From Cyclobacteriaceae bacterium (GTDB lineage: Bacteria > Bacteroidota > Bacteroidia > Cytophagales > Cyclobacteriaceae), in NCBI GenBank assembly GCA_026003355.1, contig BPHC01000001.1, positions 1 through 64,000 of the forward strand: a stretch of DNA of 64,000 nucleotides, written 5' to 3'. The translations under genes and the position numbers were made by a program. Position 1 is the stretch's first letter; each line of letters begins with the position of its first letter. This document shows, in pieces, positions 1 to 9,833 of the stretch. The notes beneath the pieces were generated by a model. The model was not told where the DNA came from. It did no database searches and was given only the letters and a program-made list of their open reading frames with translations.

Positions 1-372
1 CACTTTCAAAAACTCATCCCGCAAACCATCCGGAAAATTAAAAGGAGCGAGAAACCTGTTATCACCACCTCGGGTGTTGAGAAACGTTCTTTTCTGCATG
101 TTTCCGACTGTGTACGGGCCATATTGCAGGCTGTAAAACTGAACGAATATTTGGGGCCAATAAACGTAGTATCCGGTAAACCTTATTCGGTGCTGGAAAT
201 CGTGCATATGATTATGAAAATAATGGGCATGCCGGGTTCGCCAGAGGTGCTGCATCAACAACAGGCTAAAGATTATGTTTTCAACAACCAAAAAATGATG
301 GATTTCCTGGCCCGGGAAACTATGATGCTTGAGGAAGGTTTAAAAGATGAAATCGAAAACTTCAGGTTGTGA
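1..372 (+). CDS. NAD-dependent epimerase/dehydratase (extended SDR), C-terminal part
   Basis: The frame is open from base 1, so the gene begins before the window; about 123 C-terminal residues are visible. The stretch around bases 85-120 (KRSFLHVSDCVRAI) matches the conserved 'R-F-hV-D-V-A' region that follows the catalytic domain in nucleotide-sugar epimerases and dehydratases, and 'NVVSGKPYSVLEIV' matches the following 'N-hG-G---s-lEl' region of that family. The Rossmann GxxGxxG and YxxxK motifs lie outside the window, so substrate cannot be inferred. It leads directly into a HAD phosphatase gene with a 4-bp overlap, which places it in the polysaccharide operon as a nucleotide-sugar modifying enzyme. 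The internal TTG at 124 is not a real start. Confidence 0.8.
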   Translation, partial: HFQKLIPQTIRKIKRSEKPVITTSGVEKRSFLHVSDCVRAILQAVKLNEYLGPINVVSGKPYSVLEIVHMIMKIMGMPGSPEVLHQQQAKDYVFNNQKMMDFLARETMMLEEGLKDEIENFRL

Positions 373-989
373 AAGGTTGCGTAGTGCTTGATCTGGACGG
401 AACCTTGCTCGACTGCCGCAAAAGGTTATACACTGTTTTTTCCGAACTTACCGGTGGCCTTAACCTTACGGAAGAACAGTACTGGGAGTTAAAGCGCAAT
501 AAAAACGATCACCGCAAAATTCTTTCTGTTCTGGGCACCTGGAGTAACCAACAGATAACGGAATTTGAACACTCATGGCTTAGCCGCATTGAAGAAAAAG
601 AGTACCTTACACTCGACCGAACGTTTGAAGGGGTGGAACCTTTTCTTCAACGGCTTCATCAGCAGTTTTACGTAGTGCTGCTCACTTCAAGACAGTTAGC
701 TGAAAACGTAATCTGGCAGTTGAAGTATTTGGATTTGCATCCCTGGTTTCACGAAGTACGAATTACAGGTAAAGGAAATACCAAGTATAAAACCATTCAA
801 GAAAGGCCGCTCAAAGGCCTTCATCCCACTTATTTAATTGGTGATACCGGTGAAGACATTAGAACCGCCCGAAAGGCAGGTTTTACAGCTATAGCCGTTA
901 CCAATGGCTTCAGAAGTCAACAGGTGCTTGAAACCTATTGCCCCGATATGCTGCTGTCTTCGGTAATTGAATTTAATGTACTAACCTGA
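369..989 (+). CDS. HAD-superfamily hydrolase (phosphatase)
   Basis: A 206-residue protein with the HAD nucleophile motif DLDGTLLD at residues 8-15 (Asp8 nucleophile, Asp10 acid/base), a motif II Thr/Ser near residue 106 (LLTSRQ) and motif IV 'IGDTGEDI' near residue 155. These are the catalytic features of small Cof/Gph-type phosphatases. GTG at 369 overlaps the stop of the epimerase gene (GTGA), indicating translational coupling. In this setting it could remove a phosphate from a sugar-phosphate precursor; the substrate is inferred, not shown. The methyltransferase gene starts 6 bp after its stop. Confidence 0.85.
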   Translation: MKGCVVLDLDGTLLDCRKRLYTVFSELTGGLNLTEEQYWELKRNKNDHRKILSVLGTWSNQQITEFEHSWLSRIEEKEYLTLDRTFEGVEPFLQRLHQQFYVVLLTSRQLAENVIWQLKYLDLHPWFHEVRITGKGNTKYKTIQERPLKGLHPTYLIGDTGEDIRTARKAGFTAIAVTNGFRSQQVLETYCPDMLLSSVIEFNVLT

Positions 990-995
990 TGTATT

Positions 996-1719
996 ATGAG
1001 TACCCATGACCACGATGAAGTGCAGAAAAAAATAGATGCAAGCGCATCATTCTATGACTCTTTTCTGAATGTAGATTACCGCCTTACCGACTACTGCCTG
1101 CAAACCATAACACCCTACTTTACCGGCAGCCATTGCCTGGAAATAGGACCGGCAAACGGCATGATGACCACCCAACTGGTAAAACTGTTCAGGCAGGTAG
1201 ATGTGGCAGAGGCGTCGGAAACCCTGTTAAACAAAATTCCGGCTCATCCCAATCTTCGCAAATACCACACCCGCATTGAAAACTTTAATCCCGGTTACCG
1301 GTACGATACCATTATTATGAGCCACGTGCTGGAACACATTAAAGAACCTGTTGTAGCGCTCAGTTCTGTTAAAAACCTGCTTTTGCCCGATGGCAGATTT
1401 ATTGTTTCAGTGCCCAACGCTAAATCTATTCACCGCCTGGTTGCGGTAAAAAATGGGTATGCTGGCTTCTGAATATGAGCTAAACGAACGCGATCATGCC
1501 CTTGGCCACTACCGCGTGTACGACACCACGTTGCTGTGCAAACATCTTGAAGATGCCGGCTTTACGGTGCTGCAACAGGGCGGTTATTTTCTTAAACCAT
1601 TAAGCAATGCCCAGATGGAGGCTTTCTTTACGCCCGCCATGCTGGATGGCTTTTATGCCGTAAGTGAATACTTTCCACAACACTGTGCCGAAATATTTGC
1701 CGTTTGTGCATCAAAATGA
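996..1719 (+). CDS. Class I SAM-dependent methyltransferase, frame broken at an A-run
   Basis: The first part (996-1472) carries the SAM-binding motif I 'CLEIGPANG' and the post-motif 'IIMSHVLEHI' typical of Methyltransf_11/23 proteins that act on sugars or lipids. The frame stops at 1472, but the second part (to 1719) continues the same family ('ELNERDHALGHYRVYD'). Removing one A from the six-A run at 1448-1453 joins both into one protein of about 240 residues reading '...VAVKMGMLASEYELNERD...'. The gene is most likely intact in the organism with a homopolymer error here. It overlaps the next gene by ATGA at 1716-1719. Its role is probably methylation of a glycan or its precursor. Confidence 0.8.
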
Positions 1720-2808
1720 GCATACCTTTCCTAAACCTGGCACCAATGCATGAAGAGCTGAAAGCTGAAATGCTTGCTGCCTTCAGCAGGGTTTATGCTT
1801 CGAACTGGTTTTATTCTGGGCAACGAGCTTAGGAAATTCGAAACCGAATATGCCCGTTATAACCACACCCGCTACGCCATTGGCGTAAGCAACGGCCTGG
1901 ATGCGTTAACACTTTCGTTAAGGGCTCTGGGCATTGGGCCGGGTGATGAGGTGATTGTACCCTCGCATACCTTTATCGCTACCCTGCTGGCCGTAACCCA
2001 TGTAGGGGCAACACCGGTGCTGGTAGAGCCGCGTATGGAAACGTACAACATTAATCCTGACCTTATTGAACGCGCTATTACCAAACGCACCAAAGCCATT
2101 ATACCCGTGCACCTGTACGGGCAGGCCTGCGAAATGGACAGCATTATGCGTATTGCCAAAGCCCACAATCTTTTTGTGGTGGAAGACAACGCGCAGGCAC
2201 ACGGTGCCTTATGGAACAGGAAAATGACCGGCAGCTGGGGGCATGCCAACGCCACCAGTTTCTATCCGGGTAAGAACCTGGGTGCCCTGGGTGATGGGGG
2301 TGCAGTAACCACGGATGATGAGGGGCTGGCCGAACACATTGCCATGCTTCGCAACTATGGCTCCAAAGAAAAATACTACAACGAAGTACCCGGCTACAAC
2401 AACCGCCTGGATGAATTGCAAGCGGCCTTCCTGCGGGTGAAGCTCCGCTACCTGGATGAATGGACCCGGCAACGGCAGGAAATTGCATGCTGGTACAACA
2501 ATGCCCTGCAAAGTGTTACTGGCATAACGCTGCCCTATACACATCCGCAAGCCACGCACAGTTACCACCTCTATGTAATCCGCACGGCTAAACGTGATGC
2601 CGTGCAGGACCGTCTCAGACAAAAGGGTATTGGCACAATGATCCACTATCCAGTGCCACCCCATTTGCAAAAGGCTTACCGGTACCTGGGGCACAAGCCG
2701 GGTGATTTCCCCATTGCAGAAGAGTTGGCAAAAACCGTACTGAGTTTACCCCTTTGGCCGGGCATGAATAGAAATATGATCAAGGCTACAGCAGAACACC
2801 TTGGGTGA
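1716..2808 (+). CDS. DegT/DnrJ/EryC1 sugar aminotransferase (FdtB/QdtB-like), frame broken at a T-run
   Basis: PLP-dependent aminotransferase that installs an amino group on a keto nucleotide sugar. ATG at 1716 overlaps the methyltransferase stop (ATGA) and reads '[19 protein letters not shown]', the usual N-terminus of the family. The frame then breaks; deleting one T from the run at 1809-1812 restores '[14 protein letters not shown]'. Downstream are '[31 protein letters not shown]' elements, '[11 protein letters not shown]' (PLP-contacting Asp) and '[16 protein letters not shown]' with the Schiff-base lysine. The sequence style resembles dTDP-3-amino-3,6-dideoxyhexose transaminases (FdtB/QdtB/TylB); the exact sugar is inference. 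The flippase gene starts inside its last codons. Confidence 0.85.
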
Positions 2809-4279
2809 CCAACAACAATACCGGCAGATTGTGAAGGCCACCTCCCTCTTTGGCGGGGTGCAGGTAATTACTATTATTATTGCCATAATCCGCTCCAAAG
2901 CCATAGCGGTATTACTGGGCCCCTCGGGTATGGGGGTGGCTAGCCTGCTCCAAAGCACCATAGGCCTAGTTGGGCAGTTTACCAGTATGGGTCTTAGCAC
3001 AAGTGCGATTAAAGATATTGCACAAGCACACAATTCAAACAACGAAGAGGCTGTAGGCAAGATTGTGGCCGTCTTGCGTAAGTGGGTGTGGCTTACCGGC
3101 ACTCTGGGATTTGTTGTAACATTGGCACTGGCACCATGGCTTAGCGAAGCAGCTTTTGGTAACCGTTCATATACGGTGGCTTTTATGCTCATTGCCGTTA
3201 CCTTGTTGCTGGGGCAGGTCAGTGCCGGGCAGGGCGTGGTGCTACGCGCCCTTCGTAAGCTTAAGTATTTGGCTACCAGCAGCGTGCTGGGCGCTGCGTT
3301 GGGTTTGCTCACCTCTCTTCCTTTGTATTATTATTTGGGCATGGAAGGTATTGTACCGGCTATTCTGATTACTTCAGTTACTGGTTTAATACTTACCTGG
3401 TATTTTGCTTCACGAATTAAGGTTAAAAAGGTAACAATTGCTACTCACGAAGTTTGGGAAAAAGGTAAGAGCATGGTGCAACTGGGTTTTATGCTGAGTC
3501 TAAACGGAATAATTACTACGGGTTCAGCCTATGCCTTACGAATTTTCATCAGCCGCCATGGCAGCATTGATGACGTGGGATTGTTTAATGCTGCTTTTGC
3601 AATTGTTAATACCTATGTTGGCCTGGTGTTTACCGCTATGACTACCGATTACTATCCTCGATTGGCAGCGGTGGCCAACCAACCGGAGCAGTGGAACAAA
3701 GTAATCAGCCAGCAGGCAGAATTGGCGTTTCTGATTTTAGCGCCTATACTCGCACTGTTTATTGTGGCCGCACCTTTAGGAGTCAGATTACTCTATTCCA
3801 ATGAATTTCTCGTTATTACACCGTTATTAATATGGGGGTCTATGGGCATTCTGTTTAAAGCTGCAAGTTGGGCCATAGCCTATATTTTTCTGGCTAAAGG
3901 TGATAGTCGTGCTTTTTTTATTAACGAGCTGGTGGTAAATGCTTACATGCTTGCCTTAAATATTATGGGATATTATATGCTAGGTTTAACCGGGCTTGGC
4001 ATTTCTTATGCAATTAGCTATTTTCTGTATGCTCTCCAGGTCGTTTGGGTTGCGCAAAGGTTGTATGGCCTGGTATTGAATCCAAATGCTGTTAAACTTT
4101 TTGCTAGGTGCTTAATTTTGCTTTTAAGTTGTTTTATAATTGCCAGGAACTTACACGGAATGTGGTTTTATATATTTTCTTCATTGAGTATTCTTTTTAT
4201 AATCACATTTAGTTTGCGGCAACTGCATAAGCGTATTGATTTATTTGCATTATGGAAGAAAATACTCAACAGAAATTAA
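2801..4279 (+). CDS. Wzx-type oligosaccharide flippase
   Basis: A 492-residue, very hydrophobic protein with about 12-14 predicted transmembrane segments. The N-terminal '[16 protein letters not shown]' followed by '[19 protein letters not shown]' is characteristic of the MATE-like polysaccharide transporter (O-antigen translocase) family in Bacteroidota. It would flip undecaprenyl-linked repeat units across the inner membrane. TTG at 2801 is taken as start because family homology reaches to the first residues; a GTG at 2831 is an alternative and no in-frame ATG lies upstream of 2929. It overlaps the aminotransferase end by 8 bp. Base composition turns AT-rich from about 4080 onwards. Confidence 0.88.
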   Translation: MGDQQQYRQIVKATSLFGGVQVITIIIAIIRSKAIAVLLGPSGMGVASLLQSTIGLVGQFTSMGLSTSAIKDIAQAHNSNNEEAVGKIVAVLRKWVWLTGTLGFVVTLALAPWLSEAAFGNRSYTVAFMLIAVTLLLGQVSAGQGVVLRALRKLKYLATSSVLGAALGLLTSLPLYYYLGMEGIVPAILITSVTGLILTWYFASRIKVKKVTIATHEVWEKGKSMVQLGFMLSLNGIITTGSAYALRIFISRHGSIDDVGLFNAAFAIVNTYVGLVFTAMTTDYYPRLAAVANQPEQWNKVISQQAELAFLILAPILALFIVAAPLGVRLLYSNEFLVITPLLIWGSMGILFKAASWAIAYIFLAKGDSRAFFINELVVNAYMLALNIMGYYMLGLTGLGISYAISYFLYALQVVWVAQRLYGLVLNPNAVKLFARCLILLLSCFIIARNLHGMWFYIFSSLSILFIITFSLRQLHKRIDLFALWKKILNRN

Positions 4280-4281
4280 TT

Positions 4282-5331
4282 ATGTACCCCGATAAATGGG
4301 TAGAGGGTAAACCGCTGGTTTCTGTTATTGCCATTTGCCATAATCATGCGCGCTTTGTAGTGGAAACGCTGGACAGCATCCGTTTACAAACGTACCCGAA
4401 TATTGAACTTATTATTATTAATAATCTTAAAGATGAGTGTGAAGAAATCATTAATGACTGGATATTGATTAATAAAATTAATGTGCGCTTTATACAAAAT
4501 GAATCAACTCTGAATACTTCTGAGAATGTAAATTTGGGTGTAAATCATTCATCAGGTAAATATCTGCAGATTATTTCTTGTGATGATATTATTTTGCCAT
4601 CGAAGATAGAGTGTCAGGTGAAGGTGTTTGAAAGCTTACTTAATGACTGTGCTTGTGTTTTCAGTGACTATCAAAAGATTGATGAGCGGGGCATGCCGAT
4701 TTCAAATCGAAATCATTATTTAGGTTTAAAGGATAGGTATTTCTTACCTGAGGAGATGCAAAAAATTTTATCCAGAAAACCTTTCGTTGCTTTGCATGCT
4801 AGTTTAATAAGAAGGAGCGCATTTATAGAAAGTGGTGGAGTTAACCCTAAGTATGAAATAGAAGATTACTACCTATGGCTATTGCTTACGAGTAGAGGAT
4901 ATTCTTTTTACTTACATAATCGGACATTTGTCAAGTATAGGATCCTTCGTAATTCATTATGGAATAGTAGAGGATTGAAATTGATTGAGAAAAACTTATT
5001 AATAAGATTAGAGTTTTTAGAGTTTTTGTATAAGAATAATACTAAAAATTTTAAAGGCTTATTCTATAGTATTACACATTATATACGAGCTGGGGGTAAT
5101 TTTAGCGAAAAGAGATTTTTAGAAGTTATGAAAGCGATAAATTTTTATTCGAAAAAATATCATCAAATTATTATATTCTACAATATTATTCAGGGTTTAC
5201 GACCAAGGTTCATTCCGATTTTTATTTTTAAAATGATTGATAAATACTACCGCGTACTTTACCTCAGCAAAGTTTTGTTACAAAAAATTCACTTGATAAT
5301 TAAATCACCTTCAGGAATTTTATTTTGTTAA
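4282..5331 (+). CDS. Glycosyltransferase family 2
   Basis: A GT-A fold glycosyltransferase of about 349 residues: N-terminal 'PLVSVIAICHNHARFVVETLDSIRLQTYPNIELIIINN' motif, and 'QIISCDDIILPSK' containing the metal/nucleotide-binding acidic pair. An in-frame ATG at 4252 lies inside the flippase gene; ATG at 4282, 2 bp after the flippase stop, is preferred. The gene is clearly richer in A+T and in AAA/ATT/TTA codons than genes further along the cluster, as is its downstream neighbour, suggesting a different origin. It transfers a sugar to the growing lipid-linked glycan; donor and linkage are unknown. Confidence 0.85.
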   Translation: MYPDKWVEGKPLVSVIAICHNHARFVVETLDSIRLQTYPNIELIIINNLKDECEEIINDWILINKINVRFIQNESTLNTSENVNLGVNHSSGKYLQIISCDDIILPSKIECQVKVFESLLNDCACVFSDYQKIDERGMPISNRNHYLGLKDRYFLPEEMQKILSRKPFVALHASLIRRSAFIESGGVNPKYEIEDYYLWLLLTSRGYSFYLHNRTFVKYRILRNSLWNSRGLKLIEKNLLIRLEFLEFLYKNNTKNFKGLFYSITHYIRAGGNFSEKRFLEVMKAINFYSKKYHQIIIFYNIIQGLRPRFIPIFIFKMIDKYYRVLYLSKVLLQKIHLIIKSPSGILFC

Positions 5332-5349
5332 TTCAAATTCTGCATACTG

Positions 5350-6276
5350 ATGACACATACTTTTTCTTATGCTGCATTTATAATTACCTACGAACGACCA
5401 GAGATTTTAACGAATACAATTAAAGCAGTTCTTTCACAAAGCTATCCTCCGTCAAAATTATTGATAGTTGATAATAGTTTTAGTAAAGACACTGAACAAC
5501 TTATTAAAGGACTCAATAATCCAATTATTGAATATTTTGGTGTTGGTTATAATTCTGGACCTGCAGGGGGGGCTTATTTTGGATTATCAAAACTTGCATA
5601 TAGTGATTATGAATGGATTTTGTGGGTTGACGATGATAATCCACCGGACGATAATCTATTAATTGAGCGCCTGATTGAGGAGGCAATGCAATACAATAAT
5701 ATTGAATCGGTTGGTGTAATTGGCTCGGTGGGTTCTGATTTTGATTTTGCTAAAGGCCAAGTTAGAAGAATTACTAACAAGGAACTTTTAAGCCATAGGT
5801 ATTTGGAAGTTAAATGTGTTGCGGGAGGTATGTTTCCACTTGTTCGATCGGAGGTTGTGCGAATGGGTGCATACCCTAATAAAGATTTTTTCTTTGGATT
5901 TGAGGAGTTAGACTTTTGTCTTAAAGTTTTGTCTCTTGGTTTTCGAATTATTGTGCCTTCTGAAATCATGATGGAAAGACGAAAATTAAGTGGCAGATGG
6001 AATTTACAATCAAAAATTACTTATCTTCCTATGGGGGCATTATGGCGGCAGTATTATTCGGCACGAAATATGACTTATTTATTTTCTCACACATACTTCA
6101 ATTCGTGGGTTATAATGCGATATTTTTTGAGATACCTTATTAAGTCATTATTGTCATACTCAAAAGGGCTTCAATACGGCTGGCGCGCAACCAGTTATAT
6201 TTTTTTGGGATATTTTCACGGGATACTGGGTAAAATGGGCAAAACAATAATACCTTCGTTTAAACATTCAAAATGA
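5350..6276 (+). CDS. Glycosyltransferase family 2 (GlfT2/rhamnosyltransferase-like)
   Basis: A 308-residue GT2 enzyme with 'IITYERPEILTNTIKAVLSQSYPP' at the N-terminus, 'NSGPAGGAYFGL' and the acidic metal-binding motif 'WVDDDNPP' near residue 95. This arrangement is shared with galactofuranosyl- and rhamnosyltransferases that act on lipid-linked acceptors. A 'GFEELDFCLKVLSLGF' motif (ED-type catalytic base region) lies near residue 180. It starts 18 bp after the previous gene, and it is also AT-rich. Acceptor and donor cannot be read from sequence. Confidence 0.85.
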   Translation: MTHTFSYAAFIITYERPEILTNTIKAVLSQSYPPSKLLIVDNSFSKDTEQLIKGLNNPIIEYFGVGYNSGPAGGAYFGLSKLAYSDYEWILWVDDDNPPDDNLLIERLIEEAMQYNNIESVGVIGSVGSDFDFAKGQVRRITNKELLSHRYLEVKCVAGGMFPLVRSEVVRMGAYPNKDFFFGFEELDFCLKVLSLGFRIIVPSEIMMERRKLSGRWNLQSKITYLPMGALWRQYYSARNMTYLFSHTYFNSWVIMRYFLRYLIKSLLSYSKGLQYGWRATSYIFLGYFHGILGKMGKTIIPSFKHSK

Positions 6277-6349
6277 ACAATTGTTTTGCCTGAAAGCCAG
6301 TTAAGAATTTCAACTTTTAATATGAATGAAAGTTTACTGAATAGAAATA

Positions 6350-7498
6350 ATGAAGATTCTTTTTATTATTGATACCCTTGAAATTGGGGGCGCAGAGAAA
6401 AGCATTTTGGATATGGCCTCCCGATTAAAATCCGCCAAGCCTGTAATTGTAGTGTTATATAGGGGTTTGCGTCTTTTACCGGAATATGAACGGGCTGGCT
6501 TACGTGTTATTACGCTAAATCTTCCGGGAAAGTATAACTTCATTAAAGCAATAAAGGCCTTTACAAAGATTGTAAAAACGGAAAGACCGGATCTTGTTCA
6601 TGCGACTTTATTCCGTTCGGAAATTGTTGCACGTATTGGTCTCCGTAATTCTTCAATTCCTTTAATTAGTAGTTTTGTTAGTGACTCATACAGTGCTGAA
6701 CGCTACGGTAAGTTATCGGTTGCCGGAAGATTAAAATTAGATTTAGTTAAATGGATAGATGGGGTTACCGCCCAATGGTCTACCCATTTTGTGTCAATTA
6801 GCCGGTCAATTGTTTCCGTTAATTGTAAGGCTTTAAAAATTAGCCCTAACAGGGTAACGGTAATTTATCGGGGCCGGGATGTGTCGTTAGCTTATTCAAT
6901 ATCCGAGGCAAGGAGGAATCAACTTGCACAACAATTTGGAGGCAACGTTACTTTTTTTAGCGTAGGCCGTTTGTTGGTGTTAAAAGGGTTCCTGGAATCG
7001 ATTGAAGCTTTTTCTAAGGTAATAAAACTGCATCCGGAAGCACGGTACCTAATTGCCGGTGAGGGTCATGATCGTACTCTTTTTCAAATGGCCATAGATA
7101 AGTATGGTTTAAATGGAAAGGTTTTTTTGTTAGGCACACGTAACGACATTCCGGAATTGCTCGCGTACAGTGATGTGTTCGTATTTCCTTCGCATTATGA
7201 GGGCCTGGGGGGGGCGCTGGTTGAAGCCATGCTGGCGACAAAGCCCATTGTTGCTTCTGATATCGAAGTAATTGCCGAGTTTTTTGTTCACGGAAAGACA
7301 GGTTTACTCTTCCAGTTGAAGAATCCGGATGACCTGGCAAAAAAAATGGTATGGATGATAGAGCATCCTGAAGAAGCAAAAGCAATGGGCATTCGGGCCA
7401 GGGAAACGGCTGTGCAGCGGTTTAACATTGAGAATGTAGTTCGGCAGCATGAAGAACTTTATGCCAGAATCCTCAAAGAAAAGAAAAAAACCAGATGA
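6350..7498 (+). CDS. Glycosyltransferase family 4
   Basis: A 382-residue GT-B fold enzyme: N-terminal 'IIDTLEIGGAEKSILDMASRL' (glycine-rich acceptor-domain loop), 'FFSVGRLLVLKGF' at the domain junction, and the nucleotide-sugar binding region 'VFVFPSHYEGLGGALVEAMLATKPIVAS' with the E-x7-E motif. It is separated from the previous gene by 73 bp. It overlaps the next GT4 gene by ATGA at 7495-7498, so the two are co-translated. Base composition returns towards that of the rest of the cluster in its second half. Confidence 0.88.
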   Translation: MKILFIIDTLEIGGAEKSILDMASRLKSAKPVIVVLYRGLRLLPEYERAGLRVITLNLPGKYNFIKAIKAFTKIVKTERPDLVHATLFRSEIVARIGLRNSSIPLISSFVSDSYSAERYGKLSVAGRLKLDLVKWIDGVTAQWSTHFVSISRSIVSVNCKALKISPNRVTVIYRGRDVSLAYSISEARRNQLAQQFGGNVTFFSVGRLLVLKGFLESIEAFSKVIKLHPEARYLIAGEGHDRTLFQMAIDKYGLNGKVFLLGTRNDIPELLAYSDVFVFPSHYEGLGGALVEAMLATKPIVASDIEVIAEFFVHGKTGLLFQLKNPDDLAKKMVWMIEHPEEAKAMGIRARETAVQRFNIENVVRQHEELYARILKEKKKTR

Positions 7499-8619
7499 AA
7501 ATCCTTCAACTCATTCAAAAGCCGCAGTTGCGCGGGGCCGAGGTGTTTGCCTGCCAGCTGAGCAATCAGTTACTGCAGGCAGGGCATGAGGTCCTGATGT
7601 TTAGTTTGTTTCCGGGTGATTCCCCGCTCCCTTTTGCCGGTAAACATATTCCGTTACATCGTCCGCCCGGCAATCGTTTTTTTGATTATAGGGGTTGGAA
7701 ATTGTTAGCACAATGTATATACGATTTCAAACCCGATGTGGTGCAGGCCAATGCCGGGGATACACTAAAATATGCCGTACTGTCAAAACTTTTATTTCGC
7801 TGGAAGGCACCTGTGGTTTTTCGCAATGGGAGTGTGATGAGCCGGTACATTCAATCACCAGTCGTTAAGGCATGGAATGCTTTCCTGATGCGAAATGTCA
7901 CTTATGTGGTATCGGTTTCCGATGAATCAAGTATGGACCTGGTGAAGTTGTTTCCTTTTATGCAAAATCGTATACGGACAATACCCATAGGTATTGATTT
8001 GCCTGCTCTGCCCTCTACTACAACCAAAACCAAATCCTATATTGTGCACATTGGCGGCTTTACCTTTGAGAAAAATCATACCCGGCTGTTGCATATTTTT
8101 AAGCGCCTGCATGAACGGCATCCGGAGCTTTCTTTGTGGCTGGTGGGGGATGGTCCATTACGAAAAATGATTGAACAACAGACCGCAGAAATGGGGTTGT
8201 CATCCGTTGTGAAATTTCTTGGTATTCAGAACGACGTAATGCCCTTGCTGCAATCTGCAAAGATACTGGTGCTGCCCAGTGTGATTGAAGGGCTTCCCGG
8301 CGTAATTCTGGAAGCCATGTATTGCAAAATACCTGTGGTAGCCTATGCTGTCGGGGGGGTGCCTGAAGTGGTGAAGAACAGGGTGACGGGATGGTTGGTA
8401 CAAGCAGGTGATGAAGCGGGTTTTGTAAACGCGGTAAATGAAGTTTTGCAACTGGATGCCGGCAAACTAACCGAAATTACCGATAGGGCACATCAACAAG
8501 TGGTAAGTGGGTTTAATAATAAGGCTATTACGAAAAAATTTGTGGAGGTTTATTTGGAATTGGCAGGGGTTACTAACAATACCGTTTCCGGAATGTATGC
8601 ACAACAGCAGGCTAGGTAA
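7495..8619 (+). CDS. Glycosyltransferase family 4
   Basis: A 374-residue GT-B enzyme with 'LIQKPQLRGAEVFACQLSNQLLQAGHEV' at the N-terminus, 'IVHIGGFTFEKNHTRLLHIF' at the inter-domain hinge and 'KILVLPSVIEGLPGVILEAMYCKIPVVAYAVGGVPEVV' (E-x7-E, then the GG-E motif) in the donor-binding domain. The start overlaps the upstream GT4 stop. Its role is addition of one sugar to the lipid-linked oligosaccharide; specificity is unknown. Confidence 0.88.
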   Translation: MKILQLIQKPQLRGAEVFACQLSNQLLQAGHEVLMFSLFPGDSPLPFAGKHIPLHRPPGNRFFDYRGWKLLAQCIYDFKPDVVQANAGDTLKYAVLSKLLFRWKAPVVFRNGSVMSRYIQSPVVKAWNAFLMRNVTYVVSVSDESSMDLVKLFPFMQNRIRTIPIGIDLPALPSTTTKTKSYIVHIGGFTFEKNHTRLLHIFKRLHERHPELSLWLVGDGPLRKMIEQQTAEMGLSSVVKFLGIQNDVMPLLQSAKILVLPSVIEGLPGVILEAMYCKIPVVAYAVGGVPEVVKNRVTGWLVQAGDEAGFVNAVNEVLQLDAGKLTEITDRAHQQVVSGFNNKAITKKFVEVYLELAGVTNNTVSGMYAQQQAR

Positions 8620-8633
8620 ATGATTAATAAATC

Positions 8634-9776
8634 GTGAGCTGTTACAGAGCATTTAAATCGGAAAAAATTGTTATTTTTCATCTTATCAAATCATTGGGCC
8701 GCGGCGGTGCCGAAATACTGCTCCCCGAAACCCTGCGCCTGCACGACCGGGAGCGCTTCCGTTTCGCTTACGGCTACTTTTTGGATTACAAGAATCAGGT
8801 AGTGCCTGAACTGGAGTCGCTGGGTGCCACCGTGCACTGTTTCGGGGCTAACAGGCCGCATCAAATTTTGTTGCAGGCCCGTGCTGTGGCGCGTTATGCC
8901 CAACGCATAGGGGCCCATTTAATTCACGCACACCTGCCACTGGCCGGCCTTGCGGCGCGTTTGGCCGGGCGTATGGCAGGTATTCCAGTTATTTACACCG
9001 AGCACAATATGCAGGAACGTTACCACGTTCTTACCCGTTGGGCTAACGCGCGCACCCTGCCCTGGTGTTCACGCGTGTTGGGCGTATCGAACGAGGTAAC
9101 AGCAAGTATTCTACGTCATGTAAAGCGCCCTGTACACGTTACCACACTTTTAAATGGTGTAAACACCGAACGTTTTAATCCTGCTCTTTTTAACCGATTA
9201 GAGTTAAGAAACCGCCTTGGCATTGAAGCCCGCACGCCCGTAATAGGCACCGTGGCGGTTTTTCGCGAACAAAAGCGTCTTACCGACTGGTTATTACTGG
9301 CCCAGTCAGTAAAGAATTACTTACCCGATGCCCGTTTTATTTTAATAGGCGATGGTCCGCAGGAATTCTTGCTTAAAGCAAAAGCTGAGGAGTTGGGCAT
9401 GGGTAATTGCGTGTACTTCCCCGGCCGTCTGCCTGAAGTACGTCCGTGGCTGGCTGCCATGGATGTATTTGTCATGACGAGTGCTTTCGAGGGCCTGCCG
9501 CTTGCCATGCTTGAAGCGATGAGTATGGAGCTGCCCATAGCCGCCACAGCCGTAGGCGGTGTTGCGGAGGTAGTTCGTCATGAAAAAGAAGGTTTCCTTG
9601 CACCTAAGGATGAACCTCAAAAGCTGCTGGAAAACCTGCTTATGCTGTTGCAAAATGATGAAAAACGCATGCAAATGGGTAAGGCTGCGCGCATACGCGT
9701 AGTTAACGATTTTTCTATTGAACGAATGGCCAAAGAACTGGAAACAGTGTATAGAAGTGTTATTGCCGAGGCCTGA
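8634..9776 (+). CDS. Glycosyltransferase family 4
   Basis: The third successive GT4 gene, 380 residues. Hallmarks are 'HLIKSLGRGGAEILLPETLRLHD', 'HAHLPLAGLAARLAGRMAGIPVIYTEHN', 'IGTVAVFREQKRLTDWL' and 'DVFVMTSAFEGLPLAMLEAMSMELPIAATAVGGVAEVV' with the E-x7-E signature. GTG at 8634 is the only reasonable start before the family homology begins; it lies 14 bp after the previous stop. No transmembrane segment is evident, so it would act at the cytoplasmic face of the membrane. Confidence 0.87.
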   Translation: MSCYRAFKSEKIVIFHLIKSLGRGGAEILLPETLRLHDRERFRFAYGYFLDYKNQVVPELESLGATVHCFGANRPHQILLQARAVARYAQRIGAHLIHAHLPLAGLAARLAGRMAGIPVIYTEHNMQERYHVLTRWANARTLPWCSRVLGVSNEVTASILRHVKRPVHVTTLLNGVNTERFNPALFNRLELRNRLGIEARTPVIGTVAVFREQKRLTDWLLLAQSVKNYLPDARFILIGDGPQEFLLKAKAEELGMGNCVYFPGRLPEVRPWLAAMDVFVMTSAFEGLPLAMLEAMSMELPIAATAVGGVAEVVRHEKEGFLAPKDEPQKLLENLLMLLQNDEKRMQMGKAARIRVVNDFSIERMAKELETVYRSVIAEA

Positions 9777-9833
9777 CAAGACCTGCTTTTGTTGAAATTT
9801 TGAAGTTAACTTAAGCTTACTCCAAAACATAAT

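Noticed and set aside
996-2808. True pseudogenes for the methyltransferase and DegT aminotransferase
   Set aside because: Each has only one break in a homopolymer, with conserved residues intact on both sides, and the same kind of break occurs in housekeeping genes of the window.
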